From Coptis chinensis (Eukaryota > Streptophyta > Magnoliopsida > Ranunculales > Ranunculaceae), in NCBI GenBank assembly GCA_015680905.1, contig CM027379.1, positions 31,886,501 through 31,950,500 on the forward strand: DNA of 64,000 nucleotides. Direction: 5' to 3'. Below are positions 9,436 through 23,700 of this stretch, in pieces. The position numbers and the translations under genes were made by a program. The number at the start of each line of letters is the position of its first letter. Position 1 is the first letter of the stretch. Below the pieces are notes generated by a model, which saw only the letters and a program-made list of their open reading frames with translations, had not been told where the DNA came from and made no database searches.

Positions 9436-12400
9436 GTAAAATCTTATTGTCATTTTTAGATGGAATGTTTGATCATTTCTGCATAATGTGTATACAGCTT
9501 GTAATGTCATTGCCATAGCTCCGAAACCAAAGTATGATACAATATATAAATAGTAGGATATGCTAATAAAACTAGAATGCATGTTAGGCTACTTCAGCCA
9601 TGCCTGTAGCAATAACTCCTATGCGCCTTGGCTAATTGAGTTCTAAAACCTTTGGCGAGTGCGTTTTATGAATACTAACTTACACATCACACATTATCAG
9701 TTTTACGATAACAATCTCGCTTTGCACCATGCACACACATTATCTGTTTGTGGTCCACATTGTCTCTCTTTTATAGGGGAAAACTGTCTGTTTGTTTTTG
9801 TTGTTTTTTTTTGGCCTTGTGTTTTGGATTATACACTGCAGTCAGAAAATGTAATTTCCCCAACTCAAACCATCATTATATGGGCCGAGAACCCATCACT
9901 GTACTAGGGGGATGTACTTTCCCGAATCTCCTCACTAACGGGCTTCCTAAATTATTCCTCCCCCCCCACATTTATCCTTGACTTAAATAGGCAGTTAGCC
10001 ATTGACCCATCCCATCTTGGACTGATTTTTTATATTAGTGTTTTGATCCCCTTGATTGTCAACATTTAATTCCTACAGTGTTTCATTATTTTGAAGATAT
10101 CGTAATTCTTATTTTTGTCATAAGGGGACAAGTCAGCATCAGCATATCAATTGTTTTTTTGTGTGCTAAATATAGGGATTTAAGTGTTTGTGGTGTCATC
10201 CTTTGAGATAAATATGTATCTTGAGATATTCAATAGAGGTTGATAAGTGTTCCAAGACAATAGAAGTTAACGTGTAATATAAGCTTGCGTGTATAACCTG
10301 CTCATCTTGGGTCGTTGATCAGGATTCGAGTACATGAATTTTGCCTTTCTAAAGAGGGTATGCGTGGGATAGGGTATGGTGGTCTTGGATTTCGATACAT
10401 TGGAGGTGTCAATTTTTCTTTGTTATCCAAGTGGATTTGGCGCTTTGGCAACGAAGAACCTGGTCTGTGGAAGGATGTGATCAGAGACAAGTATGGAGTA
10501 GACAAAATGGGCTGGTTCACAAAGAAGGTTAGCAACATGTGTGAAGTCTTTGCAAAGGGTCATGAACTATAAAGAGTTGGTGGTGAATGAATAAAGTTTC
10601 AAGCTAGGAAAGGGAGATAGAATTCTTTTTTGGGGGACAGGTGGTGTTCTTGTGCCCCCCTAAACATCTGCTATAAGGAGTTGTATGTCATCTTAGATAA
10701 CAAGAGTGGGAATGTTAAGCACCGTGTCATATGGGAGAATGGGGTTCAGTCATGGGATCTAAATTTCAGAAGAAATTTATTTGAAAGAGTGTTGCAACTG
10801 ATTAGTGAATTTCTGAATGTGCTTGCTAATCAAAGTGTAAATGACTATACATGAGCTGATTGAGGAGAGAAGGATACAAGCGTTGCAGTTGGTTGGTCTG
10901 AACTAAAGTGTGGAATAAAATAGACCCTACGAAGGTTTCATTCTTTGTTTTGGGCATTATGTTGGGGAGGACTCGGACTTGTGATAATCTCATAAAGAGG
11001 GTAAGATCCTTGTTAACAGGCATGTTATGTGCATCAAGGAGGAGGAAACAATTCAACATTTATTCTTGGACTATGAAGTGGCGCAAGTGGTCTGGGTATT
11101 TCACGCAGTTTCTCAAGTGTCACAAGTAGGGTTGACTTCGGATCCGATCGGATCGGATAAAGGGCTTTTGGAAAAATTTTCAATTATTTTCGGATGGCAA
11201 TATCCTTTCTAAATCCGATCCAATTATTTTTTGGATGACAATTTTTTTTCCGAATTCGGAAAGTTTGGAAAATCGGAAAATTTTCGGAAATTTCGGAATC
11301 CGCAAAATACGGAAGTAAATTGAAAATTTGAATTATATAATCGGATTCTGTTTTATGATAACCATTTTTTTTTATCTAGTTAATACATTCATTTAGCAAT
11401 CATTTTGAAATGTATTAATTCAGTAAACAAGTTAGACATTTTAACATGTTCATTCAGCAAGTTTTTTCTTCATGTTAATGCATTAATTCAATAAATAGGA
11501 AGATGAGAGAAATTGAGACATGTACTAGAATGACAATATTGATTTTTTGAATTGTGTGAGAGGCAATGTTCTACTTCTCTAGGGTTTTTATTTGGTTTGT
11601 AAACTATATGGCAGTTTTAATGTAGTAACTATATGAAATAGACCGCTATATGTTAAAAATTCGGAAATTAATCGGAAATCGGATCGGATCGGATTTTGAA
11701 AACACATCCAATTCCAATCCAATTATTTTTCGGAAAAATCGGATATCGGAACACAAATATCATGGCCAAATTTGGAAAAATATCGGATCAAAATTCGGAA
11801 AAATTGGGTTTTCGGAAAAAAGAGGCACCCCTAGTCACTCACAAGGGTTTATGGGAAGATTTAATTGCAAGCCACATGTTCATATTTCAAGCACGGGTCG
11901 TCTCCTCTCGAAGATTGTAGCTCACGCGGGCACTTGGCCATTATGGCTTGAACCAAATCGTAGAACTTTTGATGACGAATCTAGGGTTGTCCTGCAGCTT
12001 ATCGTTAAATGCAAGTCACTTATGTGGTATATTCGGTGTCGTATTTACCGATTTTTAGGGTTGAATTAGGAAGGTCTTGTATTTAGGTGGGATGCTGTGA
12101 TTGAGGCTTAGCCTATGTATGCTTATACCTTTTGTAGTGTGCTCACACTGCATCACTGTTAGTAGATATAATAAATAATATCGTTTTGCTGATTAAAATA
12201 AAAATAATATTTACATGTATATAATCCGACTCATCCTTACCTCGCACCTCAATCCAATAGTTGTTAGGAAAGCAGTGGCTGTTTCATGTTCTCTTTTTTA
12301 GTATGTTTATTCTACAGCTATACGTACTTCTGTTGTTGTATTCCTTGATTACCTTGTATTCAGGATAACGCTATAAAATTATTGAATCCGTGATCAAAGT

Positions 12401-14725
12401 CTTGTTGAATTCCTCCTAACTTTTGTTGATAAAAATATGCTACAAAAACCAATATGCCCCTTTTGATCTGTAAGTGAAGATTATTTTAGAGATTTTATCT
12501 GAGAAAGAGAAATGCCATACAAGAAGCCTCAATATGCAGGAAGAGTAAGCTTCTAGATACTGTCTTTATAAATGCCTCACAGTTGTACAAAAAAACTCAA
12601 TCCAATAATATTGCATGTAGATATAATAAATAATATCGTTTTTCCATCAATCTTAATTCTTAAACTACCCACACCTTAATAAATCTGACTCATCATCATC
12701 TTGGTGGTGGTCTCCATCTTCAGTTAATCAAACTGAATTACCACCCTTTACAATCCAAACATTTTGAAATCGAAATCTTTTTCAAGATTTGAAGATATAC
12801 AAAACCATAGTAATAATAATAATAAAGATGAAGTTATTCAGATTTGAGTATTGGTCAAGGTGAAGCATTAGTTGCACGTTCAAGAGAAATACCATTATTA
12901 TATTTTAAAGAAGATTTTGCATTACAAGAAGTGGCCACATTTCTTTGTACATGCACGTAATTATGTAATTAAATTTTACTTACTTTTTCTAACTCATGAT
13001 TCGGATTATGAATATAGATGAAAGAACTGCCTCATGATGAGTAGTTTGTGAAATTGATCTAGTTGTATTTTATGCAGCTTGTTGCAGCCGCAGATTGTGC
13101 AGGAGCTTTGGATGTCACTGATGACCTGCAACATTTGCTGGTATATTTAATTGAACGAAAAAGTTCATTTCAGCATTTTAATGTCCACATGACATTTTCT
13201 TATTTGAAATATGAAATCTATCTGAACCTATTGTCTTATTCAATTTTTTCTCGATTTTGTTAGGAAAGTAGTGGCTGTTTCCTGTTCTCATTTTTAGTAT
13301 GTTTATTCTACAACTATATGCACTTCTGTTGTTGTATTCCTTGATTACCTTGTATTCAGGATAACGCTATAAAGTTCTTGAATCCGTGATAAAAGTCTTG
13401 TTGAATTCCTCCTAACTTTTGTTGATAAAAATATGCTACAAAAGCCAATATGCCCCTTTTGATCCTTAAGTGCAGATTATTTTAGAGATTTTATCAGAGA
13501 AAGAGAAATGCCATACAAGAAGCCTCAATATGCATGAAGAGCAAGCTTCTAGATACTGTCTTTATAAATGCACGAGATGAATCTTTTTAAAATTTGTTCC
13601 CCAGTTTAGTGTATATTTCTGAATTTTAATTTTTAATTATTCTTTTGAATCCCTAGGGTAGTGTCTCTCTCAAGTTTTCAAATTTTAACCCGGTTAAGTT
13701 GACATAGATAACAAACATTCTCAAGTTCATGCTGTATCTATTTCACAAACGTTATATTGCGGGCAAATATCTTTAAGTACATAGGGATGTAAACTCTCCT
13801 TATATTAACTCGTGTTTTTAACTTCTAAGCATAGTTTGTATGTTGAGGGTTGTACATCACCCAAACTTTAATGTCAGGCTCAATTGTCATAAAAAAGAAA
13901 GAAAAAGTGTCTCCTGGTTTTGTATTGTATTTGGTTTATATTGTTACAGTTTTTTTTTTGTCTGACAGGATAGTGATGAACTGGCTGGTCTACATTGCTT
14001 TCGCCATCTACGGGATCAATTAGCAAATTCTATAGATTCTGTAAACAGGTAGGCATGTCAGTTCAAATTTGAATTTTATTAGTCTCTTCTCTTTATTGGG
14101 GAAAAGGGGTTTTACTTTAAAATATAAGGAAAATAAAACATAAAAGCGGGGAGGGAGAAGGAGATAAAGAACATGAGGTAATTGCATAAACTTACTAAAT
14201 GTTTATGGGGTGGGAAACATACTCATATAGTAAGCAGATAGTCTCGATCCTCATACACCCATTACTTGGTCCTTAACTGTACATGATAAACTTTGTCAGT
14301 TGTTATGTTGTGTTATGTCTAGCTTGTAACTTGTGAATTTCATTCTTGTAGCATTCTTTCAGAAGAGTTTATGCATGCGTCTATACATAATGCAAAAGAT
14401 GTAGATTTGGTAATTTTATCAAGATTGAAAGCAGCGCCTGCTAGGGTTACCAATGGAAAAGATGATGATGTAAGTATTGTCATTTTCATTTGTCTTGGAT
14501 TTAACTTTTTTTAACCACATCTTTGGATTGCTGCAGTGTCGTGAAGTCTGGTCGATTGTAACACATAAAATCCCTGGTTTTCTCATTATATTCTTTGCAA
14601 CCTCAGCATATGGATGTCCAGGAAATAAAGTTGACATGTGTGTGTGACACTATCCTAGTACGACACTAAGATAGTTAGTCCCAAATTCGAATTCACAAAC
14701 CAATAGGATTCCATCTTTTTGTGAA

Positions 14726-14798
<73 letters not shown>

Positions 14799-17700
14799 GT
14801 AATTCAATTAAATGTTTGCTCCTTAGACTCAAAGAATTGTTGTTCATTCCTTCTAAATGCTCCAAAAATGTCGTTTTACATATGTTGGAATACCCATAGT
14901 CTCCTAGCCGACATCCCAAATTAGTATACATATTCAAGCATTTTAGAATTATAACTTCCCCATATTTGTTGTGTGTTTATTTTTATATGAAATTATCTCT
15001 ACTACGAGTGTTTGCAATAGATTGAAAAAGCTATATTGATCTCTGTTCGTATGTAGGTTGTTCCGTCTTAGTAACTTCTTTTTGTCTTCTTTTTTCGGAT
15101 AGGATAGCCCTCAACCCCATACACCCAAAACCCCAAAAAGCAGCAGACAGAATACAAAAGAAATGCAAACCAGTAGAAAAAAGGAAAGCATCCCTCCCAA
15201 CAGCAGTCAAGAAAGCAAAGGTCTCACGTTTTTATCTCAATAGCCCAGTTTTTTAAAAGAGGAAAAAAAGTGTTTTTAGTCTGTCATCAAGGTGTTTACT
15301 GATACTGAGCAAAAAAAATAAAATAAAAATCAAGGTGTTTACTGATGTCATCATTGCATTGAAGGAATTAAGTTTGTTAGTGGCCACAGCTTTTGGGGGA
15401 CAGAGGCGGGTTTTATCAAGTTCTAATATGTTTAAGAAAATAACATGGTCTAAGCTTCTAGAAAGTTTTGAGTGCTACGTTTCTAGTATGTTGTGTTAGG
15501 ATGATAGGGTAGGACAGTGACAATCTGTTACTTTTTCAATCTCTTATCCTATTTTTGTGTGTTTAGTGGATCTATGTCTACCATTTTGTTCTTTCCTTGG
15601 AGCTTTTACTTGCACAATGTACAATGCAATTTCTAGAGTGAAAATCATGATTTGGAATTGGATTTTCATAAATTTAACTATGAAAGAACAGGTTTTGACC
15701 AGTTTATGGTGGGATGGTATAACGTTGTAAAGCATCCTTTGGAATGATCTTTGTAAATGGGGAGTTCTAGAGTGACTTCCTCTGTCGCTCTAAATCTTAT
15801 TAGGTTTACTGGTCATAAAAAACAAATAAAAGAAAAACAACAACGTGCAATGCAATTTCATTCATGTACTTATTTCTCTGTTGTGGAAATATTGTTCGTT
15901 GTGTAACTCTCATGAAACTTCTTTCATATCACTATGACACTTTCATTGTTATGTGTTTGACAGGTTAAGTTGGATGAAGATCAAACCTCTAGCTTTCGTG
16001 ATCGTCTTCTACCCCTCATCATTGGATTGCTCAGAACGGTAGCCTTTTCGCCTTGCCCTTATATGGAAATAATTTTTCTTTTGGGAAGTTGCATGATTTC
16101 CCTCAAGTTACCTGGACTTTCAAGAATTATGTGCCTTTTTTTTCTCGATAACCAAAAAAAGGCTCATAATTCAGGGAAGGCCTGGTAACTTGAGGGAAAT
16201 CATGGACGAAATCAGGAGTTTTCGAATTATGAGCCCACCTTTCCCTAATTTCTTTTGAAAGTTGCATTATTTCCCTAGAATTGCATTTTTTTTTGGAGAG
16301 TTGCATTCTATATATTTTATTGAAACAGGTTGTAGCATTTATTTCTCTCATGTTTTTGTTCAGGCAAAACTTCCTACTGTGTTGAGAATATACCGTGATA
16401 CACTGGTAGCGGACATGAAAACAGTAATTAAGACCACAGTTGCAGAATTTCTTCCAATTCTAGTTGCACGACCCCTAGAGTCTGATTTGACAACTGGCGA
16501 ACGAAGTGTTGATACTGATGGTCAGATATCCAATATTATATCTTTTGAGCTGTTTGAATTTGGGCTCAATACTGTATCCTTGACAGACAATGATCTTTTT
16601 GGTCCCCGTTCTTCTTTCACGAATTTTTACTGTGATTCAGGGGGAGGCTCATCACTAGCTAGTAAGTTGCGGAACTTGTCCTCGGAAAGCTTTGTTCGAC
16701 TTTTGGATGCTATTTTCATGGTTGTACAGGTAAGGTTATGGTTGTTTTTATCTGTCTTTATCATGTAATGATAATTCTGGAACACTCTTGACCTTAACTA
16801 TTGTAGACATAGGTAGGCAAGATTTGGGGTATATTAACTGCTTCTCAGCAATGTGCTTGAACCCAAAGGTTCGATTTCTTGGGTTATATGGCTAATTGAG
16901 AGAAAGAGTTGAGTGTCCAGCTCATCTTTCTTGAAATGTTTGAACTTAAAAGAATTTACTGCTATAGCATTTTGTGATAGTATGCGCCTTACCTTTGTGT
17001 TACTCAATGAATGTATGTCTGTGTTGGACTCGTGTACCATGGGGACATATATAAAACCCGTTTTGTCCCGTGGCGGCATTGCCATCCGCAAATTATCAAA
17101 AATTAATCATAAGTAGCAATTTTTTTTATTGATTTAATTGTAAAGTTACATCAACACCTCCGAATATAGCAAGAAGCTATATTCCAAGGACCAAAACCCA
17201 CATACCCAAGGGTACAGACACATACATTTAACTTGCTTATTGCAAAAACAGCATAGAATCATTTCTAAGGTGGCAGTGAAAGATGAGATTCTGAAGTCGA
17301 GTTTGTTGGTTTGCGTAAAAGTTCATGACGACAATTACACCTGAGGTACTGGTACAACTGTAGGATGCGCTGATGCAGTAATGCTTAAAAATTTGAAAAT
17401 ATCAAGTTTTATGTAATGGTACTTGTTTCAGTGCTAAAACAGAATAATCATGGTTTGCGTTGTAATATTCACCATTTGTTCCAAAAGGAAGACCAAAACC
17501 ATTTGAGGTGTGAAGATCACAAAATATGAACCCTCAGATAAATCCTAAGCTTGAAAACAACTTTTGACAAGATCAGAAATTTTAGTATAATCTCAAATTT
17601 AGCGAGGATGATCTCCATGGCGGAGAGGTCGCATCCACCACAAATTAGCCGTAGCTCTTCTTCATGTAGGCTCATGAATATGCCTTTTTGGTTTGACTAA

Positions 17701-20700
17701 CCTTATGTTGAGTGTTGACAAAGGCCGGGTGCGAGCAATGGCCGGGGCACCCAAAGGTGGCCATGTTTAGTGAAAAAAGTTGCAGGTTGTTGTCAAAGGC
17801 ATTACCGAGGTGGCGTCTTGGTGGCCCAAGGCGCTATTTCTGTTTATGCCATTGAGAATCTGAGAACCACTTGCTCTAAAAGCTCGGACTTCTAGAGGGA
17901 GGCTTCGACAATGTTTATAAAGGGTCCAACACATGGTAGGTACATACCATACCACAAACATGGATTGGACTCTGTTAACACCCCCACAAATATGGAGTGG
18001 ACTAGTTAACACTCCCTCTCAATGGGATTGCTGATCACACGTTCGGTAGCACTCCCCCTTGGCGAAAGTTGTTGGACAAATATATAATTTATTTTTTTTC
18101 TTATTATTGTTGTTGCGCAGTCTTGAACCCATGACATCCCAGAAACAAACCACTCTAATAGAATGCTGAGAATCACTTGCTCAATGCTCTAAAATCTCGA
18201 ACTTCTAGAGGGAGGCTTTAACAATGTATGGAAAGGGTCCAATACATGGTAGGCACATACCATACCACAAACATGGAGTGGACTCTGTTAACTCCCCCAC
18301 AAATATGGAGTGGACTAGTGAACACTCTCCCTCAATGGGATCACGGGACATTCGACCACATTTGTGTTTTGGGGCATCTGACAATATATGCGTTTTGAGA
18401 GTTGCAAACCTTCGGTTTCGTAGTTATCTTCTCTCCATCAGCCCCAGTTTTTGAAAAGAACTGGTTGCTAACCTGGTATTGCAAGAATAGGTCCTAAGAG
18501 GTTTTATTATTATTATTTTTGTGTGTGTGTGTGTGTGTGGGTAGTGGTGGTGGTTCGAACCTGTGGTCTTGCAGTTGTGCTGAGAGGGAGGGGTACTGTT
18601 AAATCTGTGCCGTCTGCCGCGGTGTCATTAGGCATGTGCCGGTCTCATGGTTTGGCCTTTGGTATGAGCTGTGGTTCATACATTCAAAAACATATTCATC
18701 TTGCTGAGGTGAAAAGAAAATAGCGTAACTGAAGGACATTTTTCATTGATGAAGGATCTTTGGAATTGCATTATTGAATTCTATGCTTGTAAACTAAGGA
18801 AAGTTATTCACACAGCTAGGTCCGAATAAGGTCACCATTGGTTAAACTTTTCGGAAAATGCCCCACTAGTTGCTATTATCTGCGTCTTAAAAGTACTTAA
18901 TCAAACTTCTTTTGTGACTTCTCTAAGTATGATGTAATGTAATTTCTTTTCTTTTAGTGAATGCAGGCACATTTAGTGCGGGCCGCTGAAGTTAAAAGAG
19001 CCATTGACTGGATCATGTGCAATCTTGATGATTGCTTTGCTGCTGATTCTGTTGGTACATCACCTGCACTTGGTGCTGCGGTCGCAGAAAGTGGTCAAGA
19101 AAGTTCGCCTTATTCTCTTCAGAGGAATGCTAATAAGTTTCCTCCCATACATGCAAAAGGAAACGAAACTTCAAGTCCATCAAATATGGCAAGAAATTTC
19201 CGGTAATCACTCAGTGTTTCCAACTAATTATTGACAAGTATACTTGTTTATGCATTGATCTTCTACTTTTTTGCAAGTTAGCTCGAGATGCGTTTGTATA
19301 GGTGGTATGTATTTCTGCTCTCTATGTACTACTCTGACAACTTGATACTGCATACTTCCTTTCCTTTAAGCAGTCACCCCCCTTCCACAGTCCAGCCTCC
19401 ATTAGACTCTACTGGTTTAAGTCGCAATACAAGTAGTATTCATTTGAAATGCATATGGAGCTTTATCGGCAATTTTTGTTTTAAGTATTGATATCAAGAA
19501 CATATGATTGCTACAGTTTTCATTTTCACTTGTCATTTTACGACCTTTTACGAGGATTAAGAATGAGACCATTAAATTGCTGTAAAAAGGTGAGCTTGGG
19601 GAGGTCACACCTAATTTGATTTCTGGAGTCTATGGTCCCTCCATAAGGGAGGCGTTATCTTAGTTCTTGGTTGAGATAGATGCAGTCTTTGCTTTAAGTA
19701 AGTGTAGCCTTTGGCGTGTAGGAGGTGATGTCAAGGTTGCGAGGTTTTCTTCTAAGCGGAAAACAAATGTTTGATGATTGTTGAGATTTATGATCCTATA
19801 TGGGGTATCTAAAACCTTGCATTAAAATATGTAAATCCTGGGGCCGCTCCACTCATGGCCAATTGATTTTGAATTGGATGCCCAAACTTAATTAGTGATT
19901 TCATGAGGAAATGTGTTCTTATTGAGCATTTGGGGGTGGGAGTGTGGTCAGCCTTCCGAATGATAGGGGCTGTGGTGTGTGGGAAGACATTCAGAGAGGG
20001 TTCCTTAATTTGCAGGGAAAGATTAGCTATATATGATTCTTAGATTAGATTGGGTCATTGGGAGAGGATTGGTGGTTGTCTGGGAGACAATTGTTTTTTG
20101 ATTTTACGAGACTCTATCCTATCTTAGTCCTTAAGAATCACCCCGTTCTGGATAACATGTGGTTAGACAATGCACATCTTGGTTGGGAGACATTTGTAAT
20201 GCCATGACAGATTGAGGTCTTGCGCTTCAGTGATGTTGTCTATTTCAGTTCGGGAGTGAGTATCCACACTCTTATTGTTTGCCCGTGTACTTGGGAGGTT
20301 TGGTGTTACTTTATCTGATAGTCATGGGTGATTTGGTCAGCTCCCCGTTCTGCTAAGGAGTTCTTTGTCTCTGGGATCTTGAGAGTGCATTCACTGGATG
20401 GTTTCAAGTTGTGGAGTATTATTTCTTTTGCGATCTTGTGGGGATTATCGCTGGAGATAAACAAAAGGCACTTCGAAGATAAAGCAATGACGGTGGAGGA
20501 GGTGATTATTTTGGTCAAATGATTTGTACTCCTTTTGACGAATTTTTGAGTATTGGCGAGATACACCTTCTGGGTCTATTGTGTTTAGATGGGACTCATT
20601 GATGGCAGTGCATAGTGATTGGGTTGGTTTTTGGAGTTTCTGTTCTTCTTCCTTCTCGATGATAGAGGTAGTAACAAGATCAAAGTACATCTTGATACTT

Positions 20701-23700
20701 CAGTGTTCCATGGCTTTGAAGAGTGACAACATGTTTTGGGACCTTGTCTTTGGTTTTGTTTGGATTAATGTGGTTAAGATATTCAATCCCCATTAAATTT
20801 TTAACCAAACTTGTTGAACCAAATACAGTTATTTCGGGGAGTTCACTTTATGTATAGAATAGATTATAGTTCAAAATCTCAAAATTTTAATTCCTGAATT
20901 TTTGAAAATTTTTCAACAAAATTTGGACCACTGTGGAAGTCTGTGTTTCTCCACGGCTGTCAAAGTTCATTGAAGCAAATATTTGAAATGCCTAAGATAG
21001 TTAACACAATTCAACAACATATAGATGACTTCCAGTGTGGGTAACACACAAGTCTCAACTCTTTATACATATAAAAACAATTTCCAATCCTCTGGCTTCT
21101 CCTCCTACCAAGACCAGGGCGGGGGGGGGGGAGAGTATTCTGCTTTAGTTTTGATGAATTTGGTTTCAGGTGAAATTTTGTATATCAAGGTGATTACTAA
21201 ACTGATCCGATCTTTCTCATTGAAATCTCAAGCAAATATCAGGAGATGTTGCATATCCCCTATTGATTTCGAGATATGTCTTGCGCCGTGAGTTTATTGG
21301 GATAATTCTCTAAATTTTGTGCTACACTTATAGCTGCATTTTTTGGTCTGTAATGCTAGTAGGTGAATTATAACTTTTGAGAAGTATGGGTAGCAGTATG
21401 TGTTTTAGCCCCACATTGGGAAGGTAGGAGTCCTAGTATGTGTTCTCTCCTTATTTAAGGAGAGTGGGTCCATATGACCATATGTAATATCATTCAAGTT
21501 TAATATATCACATAATTAGATTTTTACAAGAACATTATGACATTCATTTGACTTTTTAATTTGCCTAGCTAGATACAGCTTTTTGAGTATTTAAGTAACT
21601 TGAAATACCCTTGGACATCTTTTTATGGTTTCATGTGGGATGTTATCCTACTGCTTCATTCAGTGGGCTTTAGTACTAATTCTAATTGACAAAAGTTGTG
21701 TCAAAGGGCAGTGGCTTTTGAGCTTCTGATCAGACTTATCCTTGACAGGGCTGACGTATTGCGGGAAAATACGGAGGCAGTTTTTGCTGCTTGTGATGCT
21801 GCTCATGGAAGATGGGCTAAGCTTCTTGGTGTTCGCGCTCTTCTTCACCCCAGGTTGAGATTGCAGGAGTTTTTAAGCATATACGACATCACTCAGGATT
21901 TTATAGCTGCTACTGAGAAGGTATTGGTTTTTTGGTAAAGAATAATATTAAACAACCTAACTTAATCACTGGCACATATACGTACTTGCATTCTTAAACT
22001 GTTCTGTAATACGCAGATTGGTGGAAGGCTGGGCTATAGCATAAGAGGAACACTTCAGTCACAGTCCAAAGCCTTTGTTGATTTCCAGCATGACTCAAGA
22101 GTTAGTCATTTAATGTCTAAAATCTTAATCTGCTATGCTTGAGTTTGTTCTTGAATCCCAAACAGCGTTTTTGTTGTTTAACTTCTTAATTGCTTATTGT
22201 AGATGGCCAAGATTAAAGCTGTTCTTGATCAAGAAATGTGGGTCCCAGTAGACGTCCCTGATGAGTTTCAGGCAATTGCCAACTCACTTATCTCCACTGA
22301 AGCTGTAATAAATGGGAATGCAGAAGATGGTTTTGGTAATGTAACCATAGACGATTCAGAACTAGACTCCGCGAATGGTGATGAGCTCACAGTAGATGCT
22401 GGGGTATCGCCTCCTCAGCATGGTGGGGGTAATGGTTCTGTTGTAGATAACACAGCTTTGGGTGGAGCACATTTGGAAACTAAATTGTCAACTTCTTCAC
22501 CCCAAAACAACATTAGTAATGGGAAAGAGCAGAAGAAAAATAGTAATGCGAAGGAGCACAAAAAATCTGAATTTCAAAGCATAATGTATAAAGATGTTGG
22601 TTATCGCATGGCGAACTGGTTAGTTTATTTACCTTCATGAACTTCTCTAAATTTACCTTCTGCTTCCATTTTTTTTTGTGATATGATGTTGATGTGTCCA
22701 ATATTCATGTTTTTCTAAACATGTCCTGCATTTGATGAAGTGATGTTGAATATACTCCTCTAGTTCTCTTTACAACATAGAAGACACCTTTTTGGGATTC
22801 TACTCCATCTTTGGAAAAACGTAATTTAACCCTTTATCATAAAATTTCCATTGCCAACTCTTTTCTACTTTACCTGCAACAATTGGTTAACAATTTTCAG
22901 GATGCAACAATCAAACCCAAATCACAATCCTCTCAAACGACAGAATGTAGAGATTCCACGATGAAGAGCTGCCATCCTCTGATGTGGTCAACCACCAGGC
23001 TACCCTTATCTGTTGCTGGCCGAGAAAGATGTAAATTGAGAGCTCTACACCCCAAAATCTCATTTAAGCACCATTTCCAATTCGGATTGAATACCTCGAG
23101 AAAATTCAGATTACTAGCTGCCCAGAGACTACGCCCAGATGTACTTTTAACCTTTGAGAGGTCTGCCACCCAACAGATGGACCATACGTTGCTAGAACAC
23201 CTCACTCCACAGGCCTATATCTGAAGTAGTAACTGTCATCTTTAGAAACCAGCTTCCTCTTCCATCCCTCCAATATTTTGTCAATGAGTTCAGCCACTAG
23301 CTTCCATGCGTCTACATTCTTGAACTTGAATCCTAAAGGAAGGCCCAAGTGGTAGCCCAGTAGACAGCCCATACTTAAAACCCATAGGAAATAAGTCAGT
23401 CTAAGGTATTCACATACTCCACTCCAATGATACCATAGATGGATTAATGTTCGATCTCCAGACAGTTTAAACCAAGGTAATATAGCATTCCAGTAAGCAA
23501 ATGCTTAAGAGGAGCATCTAAAAGGAAGATGGTATCATCAACAAATTGTAGGAGGCTCACTTAGGCCGACCTTTATTCACCTTAAGACCATGTGACGTGG
23601 GCATCGTAATTATGGTCTAGCTTAAGCCCAAGATAGGCATACCCATTGTTTTGTTTTGTTTTGTTTTTCTTTATTTAGTTGTTTTAGCCAGCCGGGCACG

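Noticed and set aside
9070..9582. 170-codon ORF on the minus strand
   Set aside because: It is the antisense shadow of VPS54 exon 1, whose sense frame matches the known family.
14650..14937. ORFs with Leu-Ser or Arg-Glu runs on both strands
   Set aside because: They are translations of the (AG)33 microsatellite.
16262..16768. 168-codon single-exon reading across exons 6-7
   Set aside because: It joins intron sequence before 16364 and after 16729 to the real exons; splice sites and family alignment give the exon limits.
22933..23205. Minus ORF as a host gene
   Set aside because: Neighbouring minus-strand text is LINE reverse transcriptase, so this is retroelement debris.
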